Shown: positions 24,704-33,870, counted from the stretch's first letter. The stretch: DNA of 64,000 nt from an uncultured Prevotella sp. (GCA_947164965.1 CAMUYR010000005.1:102919-166918), one strand, 5' to 3'. The notes: generated from the letters alone by a model not told the origin. Numbers and translations: made by a program.

Positions 24704-25933
24704 TTAGAACTCGACATTCTTGCTTGCATCAGTCCAGTTAGCAATCGAGGCCTCGAAGGTGATGGGGTGCATCAAGTTGTCACCGAACTTCAATGTGTAG
24801 GTGTATTTCGTGCTGGGTGCCCAAGTGGTAGATTCCAGAGGAATGTACACGTTGGTATTGCTTGAAATAACCTTGTTGACATTGTCACCATTGGCATACA
24901 GGTCAGCGTTCACTACGAAGTATGTACCGGCAGTAGGAGCAGTCTTCTGAGAAACGTTAACAGCGTTAGTAACTCCAGTGCAGGTAACAGAAGTCTGAGG
25001 CAGGATCATCAACTGATAGTCACGGCCAGCGGCATTGTCGGCCTGTCCAGAGATAGCATCAGCAAGAACGGAACTTTCGGGACCATCTGTATTATTGTCC
25101 AACTTAGTAACAGTACTGTTAACAATGTTGGCAGCATACGTCTTGGTCTGTCCGTCACCCTCACCGTTGATGACTGCTGAGAAAGCGTCTGTAGCGGCTG
25201 TATAGGTGATAGTACCTTCAGAAGCCACGTTCACCAGCTTAATGCTCTTCACGACAGCCTTGTGAATGGTAGTCTCATGGTCAATAACACCCTTGAATAC
25301 CAGCTGAGAGAGAGCGTGCTTGAAGGTCAGAGATGCATTACCGCTTGTCAAAGGAGCCTGATTCTCGATAGAGGCAATCATAATGTCCTTCTGGTTATCA
25401 GAACCATAAACTCCAGCTGACTCAGTTGTCAGAGGAATGTCAACATCTACAGTCATCACAGGCTTAGAGTAAACAGGACTCTCAGGGTCTGTGACATCGG
25501 CTGCAGCCTGGCTGATACCGATTGTACCGATACCGCCGCCGGTCTGAGGAGTCAGGGCTACGAAGTTCAGGTTGTACTCAGGCCAGAAGTAGTCGGCTGC
25601 TGCCTTGAAGTAACTGTTAGTTCCGTCCCAGGTATGTTCCAGACCAGCGGTAGGACCACCCATAAAGAAATCAGCAGCAGAGCTGATAGCCGTCAACTTA
25701 GTTGCGTCGAAAGCCCATACAGACATACCGTCAGTCTGGATGTCGGCTACTGAAGCATCATAGGCACGGGTAGCTGTAGCACCGTCCAGGTATGCGTTGA
25801 ACGCTACACGAGTAGGAAGGTCAATAGCAGTGTTACCACCTGCGTTGTCTACGTCGTCATTGTTACTGCAAGCTGTGAAGCTCATTCCGAACACTGCAGC
25901 CATAGCTGCGAGAATAATAAATTTCTTGTTCAT
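24704..25933 (-). CDS. Major fimbrillin (pilus shaft) lipoprotein
   Basis: 409 aa from the ATG at 25933 (MNKKFIILAAMAAVFG); the longer frame only adds the leader. Lipobox FTAC. The mature part is a two-domain beta protein with VWAFDATKL, YFWPEYNLNFVALTPQ, DIMIASIEN and SLTFKHALSQLVFK, the hallmark of FimA/Mfa1-like fimbrillins. Arginines near residues 41 and 56 (LPTR, TATR) are candidate maturation cleavage sites that free the donor strand for polymerisation. Followed by the hairpin at 24608. It is placed where the shaft gene stands in type V pilus operons. Confidence 0.87.
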   Translation of the reverse strand: MNKKFIILAAMAAVFGMSFTACSNNDDVDNAGGNTAIDLPTRVAFNAYLDGATATRAYDASVADIQTDGMSVWAFDATKLTAISSAADFFMGGPTAGLEHTWDGTNSYFKAAADYFWPEYNLNFVALTPQTGGGIGTIGISQAAADVTDPESPVYSKPVMTVDVDIPLTTESAGVYGSDNQKDIMIASIENQAPLTSGNASLTFKHALSQLVFKGVIDHETTIHKAVVKSIKLVNVASEGTITYTAATDAFSAVINGEGDGQTKTYAANIVNSTVTKLDNNTDGPESSVLADAISGQADNAAGRDYQLMILPQTSVTCTGVTNAVNVSQKTAPTAGTYFVVNADLYANGDNVNKVISSNTNVYIPLESTTWAPSTKYTYTLKFGDNLMHPITFEASIANWTDASKNVEF

Positions 25934-25990
25934 AATAAATAGAATTAAATTAAACAATAAAAGTAATAAACACTAATTATGCTGATAAAT

Positions 25991-26944
25991 CTAAAATCCT
26001 ATTGGTTTGACTACATTATCCCAGTCATCGATATTCAAATCCCATCCGTTATGAATATAATCTTTGAGATCTATATCCAAGTCCGGGATATCAATAGAGA
26101 GGATGTCGGCATCTTTTCCTATCTTCCTGATCAGGTCTGAGATGTCTATTTCTATAAAGACATTTCCTCCTGTTGTCCAGAAAAATAGCGTAGCCTTATG
26201 TTTCGACCCTTCCAACTCTTCAGGTTCCAGTCCGAATATCCAGAAGTGCGCTGTGACAGTGCTGTCTGCCGCGTTACTGCGTGCTGCGAAAATCACCGTT
26301 GAAGGATCCGTCACACGGTTCTCATAAGCCATATATCTGCGTCCTGCGACGTTATCGATGGCACCTTTTACCTGACGTACCATTTCCAGTCCTGCTATTC
26401 CTCCGATGTTCACGTCTACGGTCACTACCATGCTATCAGGTATCATGACTATCTTCTGAGGACTGTTATAATTCACCTTCACCCCTAACATATTTCCGTG
26501 AACCATATAGTCGGGATAGTCCAGTATCTTTTGTCCCGGATAGAGAGAGTCCAGCAGGTTTTGTATGCCGAGCCCGTTCTGAGGGTTGAATACCGGTGTA
26601 GTGGCATTGATATTTTCCTGTCGGCTATAGTCATTGAAATATACATGGCTGCCGTCGTTATTCCACGCCGTGATATTATATTCTCCTGGTGTAATATATA
26701 TTGTTGATGTGCCGTTGCCGACATCACAGCGCTGGTAGCCGCTTTCATTATCGCGATAGAACATCACCTGCATACGTGTGGGAATACTGTCCACATTCTG
26801 CCAGTCAAAGGAAATCTCTACGGGAACCCTGTTATCCGGCTCCTGTCCGTCTACAAGTTCCTTGTATTCACAGGCCGTCATTGCAAGAGCTGTTACAACG
26901 AGCGCCATCCAGGAACGTGCTATCTGAAACATATCTTTATTCAT
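25991..26944 (-). CDS. DUF5119 lipoprotein, probable pilus anchor
   Basis: 317 aa from the ATG at 26944. Lipobox MTAC then EYKELVDG. The sequence matches the DUF5119 family (VEISFDWQNVDSIPTRM, then YNITAWNND), found in fimbrial operons of Bacteroidales before the shaft gene. Family members are thought to anchor or limit the pilus, but this is by genomic context. It lies directly downstream of the DUF3575 gene. Confidence 0.8.
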   Translation of the reverse strand: MNKDMFQIARSWMALVVTALAMTACEYKELVDGQEPDNRVPVEISFDWQNVDSIPTRMQVMFYRDNESGYQRCDVGNGTSTIYITPGEYNITAWNNDGSHVYFNDYSRQENINATTPVFNPQNGLGIQNLLDSLYPGQKILDYPDYMVHGNMLGVKVNYNSPQKIVMIPDSMVVTVDVNIGGIAGLEMVRQVKGAIDNVAGRRYMAYENRVTDPSTVIFAARSNAADSTVTAHFWIFGLEPEELEGSKHKATLFFWTTGGNVFIEIDISDLIRKIGKDADILSIDIPDLDIDLKDYIHNGWDLNIDDWDNVVKPIGF

Positions 26945-26956
26945 ATGGCCCATGTA

Positions 26957-27595
26957 TTATTTATGATTAAAACTATTTAAATTCCAAACCAGTGTAGCCT
27001 CCAGTTTCGTTGGTCCGAAATATTTCAGCTTCTTGGTCTTGTCCCTTGTATAATATCCACCATAGGGATGATATACATCGTATTTACTCTGGAGGTAGCC
27101 GATACCGATAGTAAAGTCCACGCTCAGTCTTTTTGTAAGAGGCAGTGAGTAGCCGTAGCTTGCTCCGATACTCCATGTCTTGGAAAGATCGTTGGACTGG
27201 TAGCCGGTACCGCCAAATTCAAAGTCGTATGTCGCCATGATACCGTAAAGTCCTACATGATGACCGCTAAAGGGAGTGTCCTGTTCCTTATTTCCAAGGT
27301 AGTAGCGTCCTTCCACATGGAAAGCATAGTCAGACCAATAGTGGTGCTTCTGGTTGTTATTCCACCATGCACCCACGTAGTCAGCGAGGAAAGCCAGTCC
27401 GAGGTCGGTCTGAAGCTCAACTCCGATATTAGGAGAGAGTGCCAGCCAGTATAAGCCGTTGGTGCGGAACTGTACCGCCGTCGGTTTCTCCTCGAAGTCA
27501 TACACCATCTGTGCCTGTGATGACGTTATGACGGTCATCATCAGGACCAATATGAGTGCAAGGCTTTTTACGGATGTCATTGTCGAAATTTTCAT
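26957..27595 (-). CDS. DUF3575 outer-membrane beta-barrel-like protein
   Basis: 212 aa with a type I signal peptide (about residues 1-28, ending SQAQ). Typical DUF3575 features: NGLYWLALSPNIGVE, then HHYWSDYAFHVEGRYYLG, and paired strands ending in TLVWNLN. DUF3575 genes usually precede DUF5119 and fimbrillin genes in Bacteroidales pilus loci. It probably forms a small outer-membrane barrel for pilus anchoring or export. Confidence 0.82.
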   Translation of the reverse strand: MKISTMTSVKSLALILVLMMTVITSSQAQMVYDFEEKPTAVQFRTNGLYWLALSPNIGVELQTDLGLAFLADYVGAWWNNNQKHHYWSDYAFHVEGRYYLGNKEQDTPFSGHHVGLYGIMATYDFEFGGTGYQSNDLSKTWSIGASYGYSLPLTKRLSVDFTIGIGYLQSKYDVYHPYGGYYTRDKTKKLKYFGPTKLEATLVWNLNSFNHK

Positions 27596-27603
27596 ATCTT
27601 TTA

Positions 27604-28674
27604 TTATTGATGATTATCTTCTGATGTTTCTTCTGAATCATTATCTGTTTTTATTTCTTCTGCTTCACCCTCTTCAGATGAAGAGTCTGTATTCTCCATT
27701 AGGTTGTCCGTCGTAGAATTACTTTCCTCGATGGCTTTCTTCATCTTCTTTTTCTGCCAGGGGAATATCCATTTATATTTTGTTTTCTCCTTGACAGAAG
27801 TTTTCTTATTTTCTTCCTCTGGAGCATCTTTTTTCTCGCTATAGTATATATTATAGGTGTTATTCTTCACCCTTTGCATATTCTGCATGATTCTCTGTTT
27901 TTCCTTTGCCAGTGCGGTATTATCCTCGAAGTTCTGAGAAAGTAGGTTACCCTGCTCGTTAAACACCTTATAGATGTCACCCTCATAGAGGTTCAAGGCA
28001 AAGTACTCTGCTATCGGCATCTTCCCTGCGAGGTTCCTATAGTCGGGGATGGTATAGATGTCGTAGAGGTATTTTTCTATCTGACCATATTTTACCCAGA
28101 ATAACGGATAGCGTACCGGCTCGTCTGAGAACTCGTCTTCCATAACGATGACAGGACATAGAGCTATCACCCTTGTTGAGAAGGAAGAGTTAATGGCATC
28201 GTAGTAGATGGCCTCCTTCAGGTAGAATGTCGTTACCTCCGCATATGGAACATCGTTTTTGTCAATATTGATGACGTTATCGTCAGAGGTGTAGTTGATA
28301 TGGAAATCATCGAGGATATTCTTGATATCCGTCTGATTTCGTCTGGTCATTCGCTCGTTACCGTCTATCTCATATTTATAGAGGTCTATCTTACGTGCTA
28401 CTGCAAGCTCGAACATCTTGGCAAAAAGGCCTGTTGTACCGTCCTCCTGGTTGCTACCACTGTACAGTCCGGCATTATAGGGTTTTGTCAGATCCAGTTC
28501 TCGGTAAACATCTTGCCGCCATTCTATTGTTTCGTCATCCATAGGCACCCCTACAGGCCAGTCACGCTGTCTGACTGTATCCTGCGCCAGTATTTGTGCC
28601 TCGCTATTCAAGGTAAATGCTGTAATGATGGCAAGTATGTATAATCCTCTGGTCATATTTGAATATTTAATCAT
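27604..28674 (-). CDS. gldN: Type IX secretion / gliding protein GldN (PorN-like)
   Basis: 356 aa with a signal peptide (ending NSEAQ). The GldN family pattern is visible in RQRDWPVGVPMDDETIEWRQ, VYRELDLTKPYNAGLY and MERMT-type linker regions. The C-terminal ~80 residues are a lysine- then glutamate-rich tail, longer and more charged than in typical GldN. GldN/PorN forms a periplasmic ring with GldK/PorK under the outer membrane. Start overlaps the preceding lipoprotein stop (ATGA); an ATG at 28656 is also possible. It follows gldM except for one inserted lipoprotein gene. Confidence 0.88.
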   Translation of the reverse strand: MIKYSNMTRGLYILAIITAFTLNSEAQILAQDTVRQRDWPVGVPMDDETIEWRQDVYRELDLTKPYNAGLYSGSNQEDGTTGLFAKMFELAVARKIDLYKYEIDGNERMTRRNQTDIKNILDDFHINYTSDDNVINIDKNDVPYAEVTTFYLKEAIYYDAINSSFSTRVIALCPVIVMEDEFSDEPVRYPLFWVKYGQIEKYLYDIYTIPDYRNLAGKMPIAEYFALNLYEGDIYKVFNEQGNLLSQNFEDNTALAKEKQRIMQNMQRVKNNTYNIYYSEKKDAPEEENKKTSVKEKTKYKWIFPWQKKKMKKAIEESNSTTDNLMENTDSSSEEGEAEEIKTDNDSEETSEDNHQ

Positions 28675-29198
28675 TTTTTAAAATACAGATTTGCTGTTAT
28701 TTGTACTCCATGAACATTTTCAGAGACTCTTGTATAGAGCATCCCATTTGAACGGTCAATAGTAAGAGCCAGCTCGTTAACTGATGAGCGTGTAGAACCT
28801 CCTCCAAGATCAGTGTTAAAAGTCAAACCATTATTAAAACCGTTGTCAGCATCTTCTTTAATGATAATATTGTCGCCATTGATTGTATAACTGTCCACAT
28901 CTCTTTTCCATGATGATGAGCCGTTACTATTCTGCTGCCAATATTCAGAAATCACCTTTCCGTCTTTCTGGAATGTCATTTCTACATATAGGCTCGAATA
29001 TGCGTTGTTTTTGGTAACATTGACTATATTCTCCCTGCCGTCTGTTGAATAGACAGAAACATGATGGCTACGCCATGTACCGATGACATACGTTTTCAGG
29101 TCTTCCGACGTTACCGAGTCATCTTGTTCACACCCAGACAATGTCATCGACAGCATCATCAGGGTGGCTATCAGCCATATGTTATGTAATTTCTTCAT
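28671..29198 (-). CDS. Lipocalin-like lipoprotein inserted between gldM and gldN
   Basis: 175 aa. Lipobox LSGC then EQDD. The mature part follows a lipocalin-like beta-barrel pattern (YVIGTWRSHHVSVY, VEMTFQKDGKVISEYW, YTINGDNIIIK). Chromosomal gldM and gldN are normally adjacent, so this gene is an insertion specific to the mobile version. It is coupled to gldN by a four-base overlap. Its role, perhaps as a subunit of the complex, is unknown. Confidence 0.65.
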   Translation of the reverse strand: MKKLHNIWLIATLMMLSMTLSGCEQDDSVTSEDLKTYVIGTWRSHHVSVYSTDGRENIVNVTKNNAYSSLYVEMTFQKDGKVISEYWQQNSNGSSSWKRDVDSYTINGDNIIIKEDADNGFNNGLTFNTDLGGGSTRSSVNELALTIDRSNGMLYTRVSENVHGVQITANLYFKK

Positions 29199-29204
29199 TC
29201 TATT

Positions 29205-30761
29205 CTATTTCATAATTAATTCCATTGACGTCTTCAATTTTCTCTCGATACCGTCAGGGCCTATTACCGTGACACGGGAGATATAGAATCTGCGGTTACG
29301 TGCCAGCTTCTGGAAAGCCTCTTTCTGACGCTCCGTGAAGCTGCTGCCTTCTGAGGCCATGGGTACTGCGTTACCCATACGGTCGAAGAATACCGTCTCG
29401 AAGTTCTTCACGCGGAATGGTACGTCGAGGATCCCGTCATCGATAGCAGCACCTATTCCTCCAGCTCCTGTAAGTGCCGTGCGGTTGATGGCACCGCCGA
29501 AATACCGCTCACTGTTTCCTTTTTCATCCTTGATGGTGATGTATGTCGTAGGCTCCGGAAGTCTGCGTACACGAAACTCATACTGAGCCATTTGCTGTTG
29601 TTTACCAGAGGCATTAGAGAACACTGATATTGTTGCCTTGCCTATCTTACTGGGTCTCGCTATATATTTTCCCTCTGCTGTTTTTGTCAGGCTGCCGCCG
29701 TCCATGGTGGCTGTTACCTGTGACAGAGGAACCCCTGGGACGCTCACGCTGATAGGGTTGTTATACCCTGCATAGAGCACGTTCATCAGGTCTGACGATA
29801 CCGTTGCCGTCGGTTCCACTACGCTGTAAGGCTGTGAGAAGCTGCGACGGATCAAGCTGCCGTCCTTGCCAGTCGTCTGTAGATAGCCCTTCAGGTTGAA
29901 GTCACCCGTCCTGGTGCATACCGCTTCGAAGATATTACCGGACAGTCTGGTATTCTCCTCTCCTACATATATCTCAGGCACCTGTGTGGTGTCTATCGCT
30001 GCCATGACGATATTTGCTGTGAACTTGTCACCTCTCACGATCGTCTGGCTGTTGGGTATTACTAAGGCCTCCAGGCTGTTCACGCGGACGTCACCGGCAT
30101 CGATGTTCGTCATCAGCGTGTGCAGCACCTCACCTTCCGTATAGCGAATGTCGCTTTGTAGCTTTGTGAGAAATGTCAACACTGCCACTGCAGGCATCTC
30201 CTCGAAGTAATACTCCTTCCAGTTTTTATTCTCCTTGCTCTGGGGAACCTCTGTGGAGAGGTTGGCGCTTATCACCGCTTTCTTATGAGGATCCTCTACC
30301 ATTTTCAGCATCTCCTCGCGGTAGCTGTTGATGGAGTTATAGAGTTTGTCTCCCCACTCCTTACCAGGTGCTATCATCACCTGTGCGGCAGCTTCCAGCG
30401 ACTCCTTATTCTTGATGTTGTTAACATCGGCCTTAGAGCCATCTGCCTCAATGGCTATCAGACGTTTAATTTCATTGATAAGGTCAAAGAGAAACTGACT
30501 CTTTTCCTTCACCAAGTCTGCCTTCATGTACCATTCCTTGGTCTTGGCAGCATTCGATGAATATTGTTTGTCGAAGGCATCATAGAGAGACATGTTCTCC
30601 TTGGTCGTCTGCTCGGTTGTCCGTGCCAGGCTCTTCTCAACGATTGAGAAGCCCTCCAGCACCTCCGAAGAGACGTTCATCGCCAGCATGGCCATCAGTA
30701 CGACGTACATCAGGTTGATCATCTTCTGACGTGGGGATATCATTCTTTTCTTGATTGCCAT
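29205..30761 (-). CDS. gldM: Type IX secretion / gliding motor protein GldM (PorM-like)
   Basis: 518 aa, the usual length. The N-terminus MAIKKRMISPRQKMINLMYV carries the single membrane helix (about residues 14-32) that works with GldL as a proton-driven motor. The periplasmic part has the four GldM domains, with a long helical D1 (about 35-200) and later immunoglobulin-like domains. Overall identity to the family is clear by layout. It lies between the 30-aa gene and the lipocalin-like gene. Confidence 0.92.
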   Translation of the reverse strand: MAIKKRMISPRQKMINLMYVVLMAMLAMNVSSEVLEGFSIVEKSLARTTEQTTKENMSLYDAFDKQYSSNAAKTKEWYMKADLVKEKSQFLFDLINEIKRLIAIEADGSKADVNNIKNKESLEAAAQVMIAPGKEWGDKLYNSINSYREEMLKMVEDPHKKAVISANLSTEVPQSKENKNWKEYYFEEMPAVAVLTFLTKLQSDIRYTEGEVLHTLMTNIDAGDVRVNSLEALVIPNSQTIVRGDKFTANIVMAAIDTTQVPEIYVGEENTRLSGNIFEAVCTRTGDFNLKGYLQTTGKDGSLIRRSFSQPYSVVEPTATVSSDLMNVLYAGYNNPISVSVPGVPLSQVTATMDGGSLTKTAEGKYIARPSKIGKATISVFSNASGKQQQMAQYEFRVRRLPEPTTYITIKDEKGNSERYFGGAINRTALTGAGGIGAAIDDGILDVPFRVKNFETVFFDRMGNAVPMASEGSSFTERQKEAFQKLARNRRFYISRVTVIGPDGIERKLKTSMELIMK

Positions 30762-30886
30762 CTTCTTGATTGTCTTTTAAAATCCTGCCCGATGCCCTTT
30801 GAGACTCCGGGCAGGTTCCAACAAACTACTTTACTTAAATAACTAACTAAACAAATGTATGAATCAACTATTAAACAATGAAACCT

Positions 30887-30979
30887 TTATGCTGATGCCA
30901 CCTGTCCGCTGGCGCACAGTATCTTACTCTCCTGGATTTCTACTACCTGCATGGCAGGCTTGATGTAATTTCTCTTCAT
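30887..30979 (-). CDS. 30-aa peptide of the KPxMxVVE...ASG type
   Basis: ATG at 30979, 30 residues: MKRNYIKPAMQVVEIQES, then KILCASG and a short tail. Very short proteins with a Y-x-K-P start and a leucine/cysteine-serine-glycine end are frequent in Prevotella and Bacteroides. They are usually unannotated and their function is unknown. This one sits inside the gld operon between gldL and gldM. Confidence 0.5.
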   Translation of the reverse strand: MKRNYIKPAMQVVEIQESKILCASGQVASA

Positions 30980-30991
30980 AACCTTACTGTT

Positions 30992-31585
30992 TTACATTGT
31001 TGAACCTTCTTTTACCTTCACTGCTTCTACCATTCTCTGATAGACCTTATTCAGCTCCTCCAGTGTTGAAACCAGTATTTTAAGTTGCTGATCTATGCTG
31101 TCGATAGCTACCAGTTGAGAGCTGGCTTTCTCCAGCTGTCGCTTATATATCTCTTCAATAGCATTAAGTGTCTTGCGCATCTCTGCCGTTTCTTCCGTGT
31201 CAGGCAGTTTCTCTGATAGCTGCTGGGCTTGCTGAAGACGCTCGGTATACTGTCGGTGTAGATTTTCACTTTGACAATCATCATTCACCACAAACGTCTC
31301 CGCATCATCCTTCTTGTGGACTTTATCTTTTGTCAGATCCATCCCGTCAGCCTGTTTGTCGAAGGGCCGGTCGAAGGCAGAGATGAAGAATACGAATACC
31401 TCCGTACCCATGCCGAGGAACAGGAAGAAATTTGCTCCTGGCAGGTGGGTTAGTTTAAACAGTGTACCCAGAATCACAATCGAGGCCCCCCATGAGTAGG
31501 CGTAGTTCAGGAATGTCTGTCCCGGAACGCTGTCCATCCATTTCTGGAGGAGGTAGATGATGTTATACTTACTGTATGTTGCCAT
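30992..31585 (-). CDS. gldL: Type IX secretion / gliding motor protein GldL (PorL-like)
   Basis: 197 aa. Two N-terminal membrane helices (about residues 28-48 and 52-72) carry the family pattern GASIVILGTLFKLTHLPGA and MGTEVFVFFISAFDRP. The glutamate in GTEVF is the conserved in-membrane acidic residue of the motor. The cytoplasmic C-terminus (90-190) is a coiled coil. It pairs with GldM as the energiser of type IX secretion. Confidence 0.92.
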   Translation of the reverse strand: MATYSKYNIIYLLQKWMDSVPGQTFLNYAYSWGASIVILGTLFKLTHLPGANFFLFLGMGTEVFVFFISAFDRPFDKQADGMDLTKDKVHKKDDAETFVVNDDCQSENLHRQYTERLQQAQQLSEKLPDTEETAEMRKTLNAIEEIYKRQLEKASSQLVAIDSIDQQLKILVSTLEELNKVYQRMVEAVKVKEGSTM

Positions 31586-31600
31586 AATGAAACCTTTATA

Positions 31601-31723
31601 TTACTTGCGTTTGTTGAATGCTATCGCCGTCGCTACCAGAACTATACATGCCAGCACGAAATTCTGTTTGTTTTTGAACTTCTGTTTGTTTTTGAACTTC
31701 CGTATGATTGTCTGAGTATCCAT
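31601..31723 (-). CDS. 40-aa single-span membrane peptide with repeat
   Basis: ATG at 31723. MDTQTIIRKFKNKQKFKNKQ is followed by a hydrophobic helix (NFVLACIVLVATAIAF) and a basic end NKRK. An 18-base tandem duplication (31662-31697) encodes KFKNKQ twice. It lies between the gldK fusion and gldL and may be a small subunit of the inner-membrane motor; this is a guess from context. Confidence 0.5.
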   Translation of the reverse strand: MDTQTIIRKFKNKQKFKNKQNFVLACIVLVATAIAFNKRK

Positions 31724-31743
31724 ATTCTTATATTATTATACTG

Positions 31744-33804
31744 TTATTTTCTCTTCTTATTCAGGCTGCTCTTGATAAGCACGCTCTTCTCTGACGGCTT
31801 GGCGGCGATACTCTGAACACAGCGGAATCCGATGTACGAGCGAGGCTGGTTCTGGTATTCTGCTGCTCTCCAGGCTGACTGGATATGACTCTCTGAGTCT
31901 TTCCAAGACCCTCCTCTGACGCTCTTACGTTTCAGGCGGTAAGGATCTTCGATGGCGGCATTGTATTTCAGCTGAGGATTGATATTGTTCATATTCTGTA
32001 CGCCTGCTGCAGTGTATGCCGTTGAAGTCCATTCTGCCACGTTGCCTGCCATGTCATACAATCCGTTGCTGTTCGGCTGGTAGGTACCCACCTTCGAGGT
32101 GATGATGTTACCGTCCTTGGTAAAGTCACCGTCATCCGGCATGAAGTTCGCAAAGAACATTCCCTTGTTTTCTCCTGCGACGTTCTGTTCCCAGGGGAAC
32201 TCGTTTTGTCTTATGCCTCGTGCTGCAAACTCCCATTCTGCCTCTGTCGGTAAACGGAACCTGCGTAGGTACTTATCCTGTCCTGTGATACCCATCCGTT
32301 CCGTGCGCCATGCACAGTAGGCGTTGGCCTGCTCCCAGGTGATGCCCACTACCGGATAATCCAGATAAGCAGGGTCAGAGAAGTAATATGCCGTATAGGT
32401 ATCGTTGTCACTGTTGGGGAAGTCGTTGATCCAACAGGTTGTGTCCGGGTAGATATTGACGATGTACGTATTCAGGAAGTCATAGTCACCGGATAACGGG
32501 CGTTCGATGGTCTCACGGACGATATTGCCGTTCTTGTCGATATATGCCGTATCTTTCGAGATCATGGTTATCTCCTGTTCGTCTATCTTCATATCGGTGT
32601 TAAGGATGCGCTCACGGGGATCCAGGCGATACTTACGCTTGTTGGCAGCCGTATAGTCATATTCCTCATAGCAGTAAACCATCTGCCTTCCATCCAGCTT
32701 TTTCTCGCCGGTCACGGGGTTGGTGATATACAGACTCTCCCTGACGCGCTCGATGTCACCCTCATAGTAGGGATCTTCCATGCGCTGTGCTATGATGGAG
32801 TCGCAGATATCGTTGATAAACGCCTTATACATACGGTTGGTCACCTCTGTCTTATCCATCCAGAAATCATCGACCGTGACGTTACGTGTCGGTGTCATCC
32901 TGCCCCAGAGAGAGTCCTGTCGTGACAGTCCCATCTTTAGGTGTCCTCTATTGATTAGTACCATGCCATTAGGTACGTCGTTATCGGCTACCACCATGGT
33001 AGAGGACATATTCTTAATCGGTTCCTTGTCTTTCTCCTTCATCTTGTTATAGTCACCGATAGGTGCTATAGGCAGGATTCCGCCGGTGCGGTGAACCTTC
33101 GTGTTCCACTTGGTCTTGCCAAAGGTAAAGGTGATACCGGCCTCGATATTCAGGGTATGGAACTTGCCCATCATAGAAAGGTCGTTATTTCTACCGTACT
33201 TACCTTCCTCTCCTCCGGCAAACATGCCGCCGACATCCGCATGAACCTTTAGCTGGTTGCTGATGGCGTATGTTCCCGTAATGCCGAAGCCGACGCCGTA
33301 GGATGTCTCACGGTGTGTGACGTTACGATTGATGGCCAGTCCAACGTATGGGATGACTGCCCAGCGTCTCATCGGGTCATAGCCCAGGATGACGTTAGAG
33401 GCATTGAAGAGGAAGTGTTCCTGGATGCTGAAGAAGTTAATCTGGTCGTCAATCATATGACCATTTTCGTCCTCATTCAGTTCTGAGACGGCCTTTCCCC
33501 AGTAGCCATGTGCCTTGGTACGGATGCCGTACTCTGGTGTGAACCACTTGTTGACTGCCACTGCCACTCCGAATGAAGAGCGCTTTGCTTCAAAGGGAGA
33601 CTTTGATATCACCTGCTTCAAGCCCTCCTCTCTTCCAGAGTAGAATGACAGATGCTCTACGCCCACCGATACCTCCCAGTTATCCTTGAAGGTGTTGGTG
33701 AATACGGATGTACCGCTCTCCTGCTGTGCGAAGGCGTTGCCTGTCAGCAGCAGTGTGAGTGTTCCGACGAATATTCTCTTGCGTATGATACTTTGCTTAG
33801 TCAT
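31744..33804 (-). CDS. gldK: Outer-membrane barrel fused to GldK (PorK-like) sulfatase-modifier-fold domain
   Basis: 686 aa from ATG 33804 (MTKQSIIRKRIFVGT; signal peptide ends NAFAQQ). Residues ~30-260 form a beta-barrel-like domain of alternating strands ending TLNIEAGITFTFGK. Residues ~290-680 are GldK: PNGMVLINRGHLKMG, FWMDKTEVTNRMYK, VVGITWEQANAYCAWR, LPTEAEWEFAARG, YDMAGNVAEW and SVRGGSW. Standard GldK is a lipoprotein of ~460 aa without the barrel, so this is a fusion that would fix the periplasmic ring to the outer membrane. First large gene of the operon. Confidence 0.88.
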   Translation of the reverse strand: MTKQSIIRKRIFVGTLTLLLTGNAFAQQESGTSVFTNTFKDNWEVSVGVEHLSFYSGREEGLKQVISKSPFEAKRSSFGVAVAVNKWFTPEYGIRTKAHGYWGKAVSELNEDENGHMIDDQINFFSIQEHFLFNASNVILGYDPMRRWAVIPYVGLAINRNVTHRETSYGVGFGITGTYAISNQLKVHADVGGMFAGGEEGKYGRNNDLSMMGKFHTLNIEAGITFTFGKTKWNTKVHRTGGILPIAPIGDYNKMKEKDKEPIKNMSSTMVVADNDVPNGMVLINRGHLKMGLSRQDSLWGRMTPTRNVTVDDFWMDKTEVTNRMYKAFINDICDSIIAQRMEDPYYEGDIERVRESLYITNPVTGEKKLDGRQMVYCYEEYDYTAANKRKYRLDPRERILNTDMKIDEQEITMISKDTAYIDKNGNIVRETIERPLSGDYDFLNTYIVNIYPDTTCWINDFPNSDNDTYTAYYFSDPAYLDYPVVGITWEQANAYCAWRTERMGITGQDKYLRRFRLPTEAEWEFAARGIRQNEFPWEQNVAGENKGMFFANFMPDDGDFTKDGNIITSKVGTYQPNSNGLYDMAGNVAEWTSTAYTAAGVQNMNNINPQLKYNAAIEDPYRLKRKSVRGGSWKDSESHIQSAWRAAEYQNQPRSYIGFRCVQSIAAKPSEKSVLIKSSLNKKRK

Positions 33805-33849
33805 TCTGATGGTGTAATCTGTTATTTTTGGAGATCCGCGGGACTTACT

Positions 33850-33870
33850 CCTGTGGGGCAAGCCCCGCTT
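33850..33870 (-). promoter_or_regulatory. Short GC hairpin upstream of the gldK fusion
   Basis: GGGG (33855-33858) pairs with CCCC (33863-33866) with flanking support, in the gap between the 78-aa gene and gldK. It may modulate translation or read-through. No T run follows. Confidence 0.3.
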
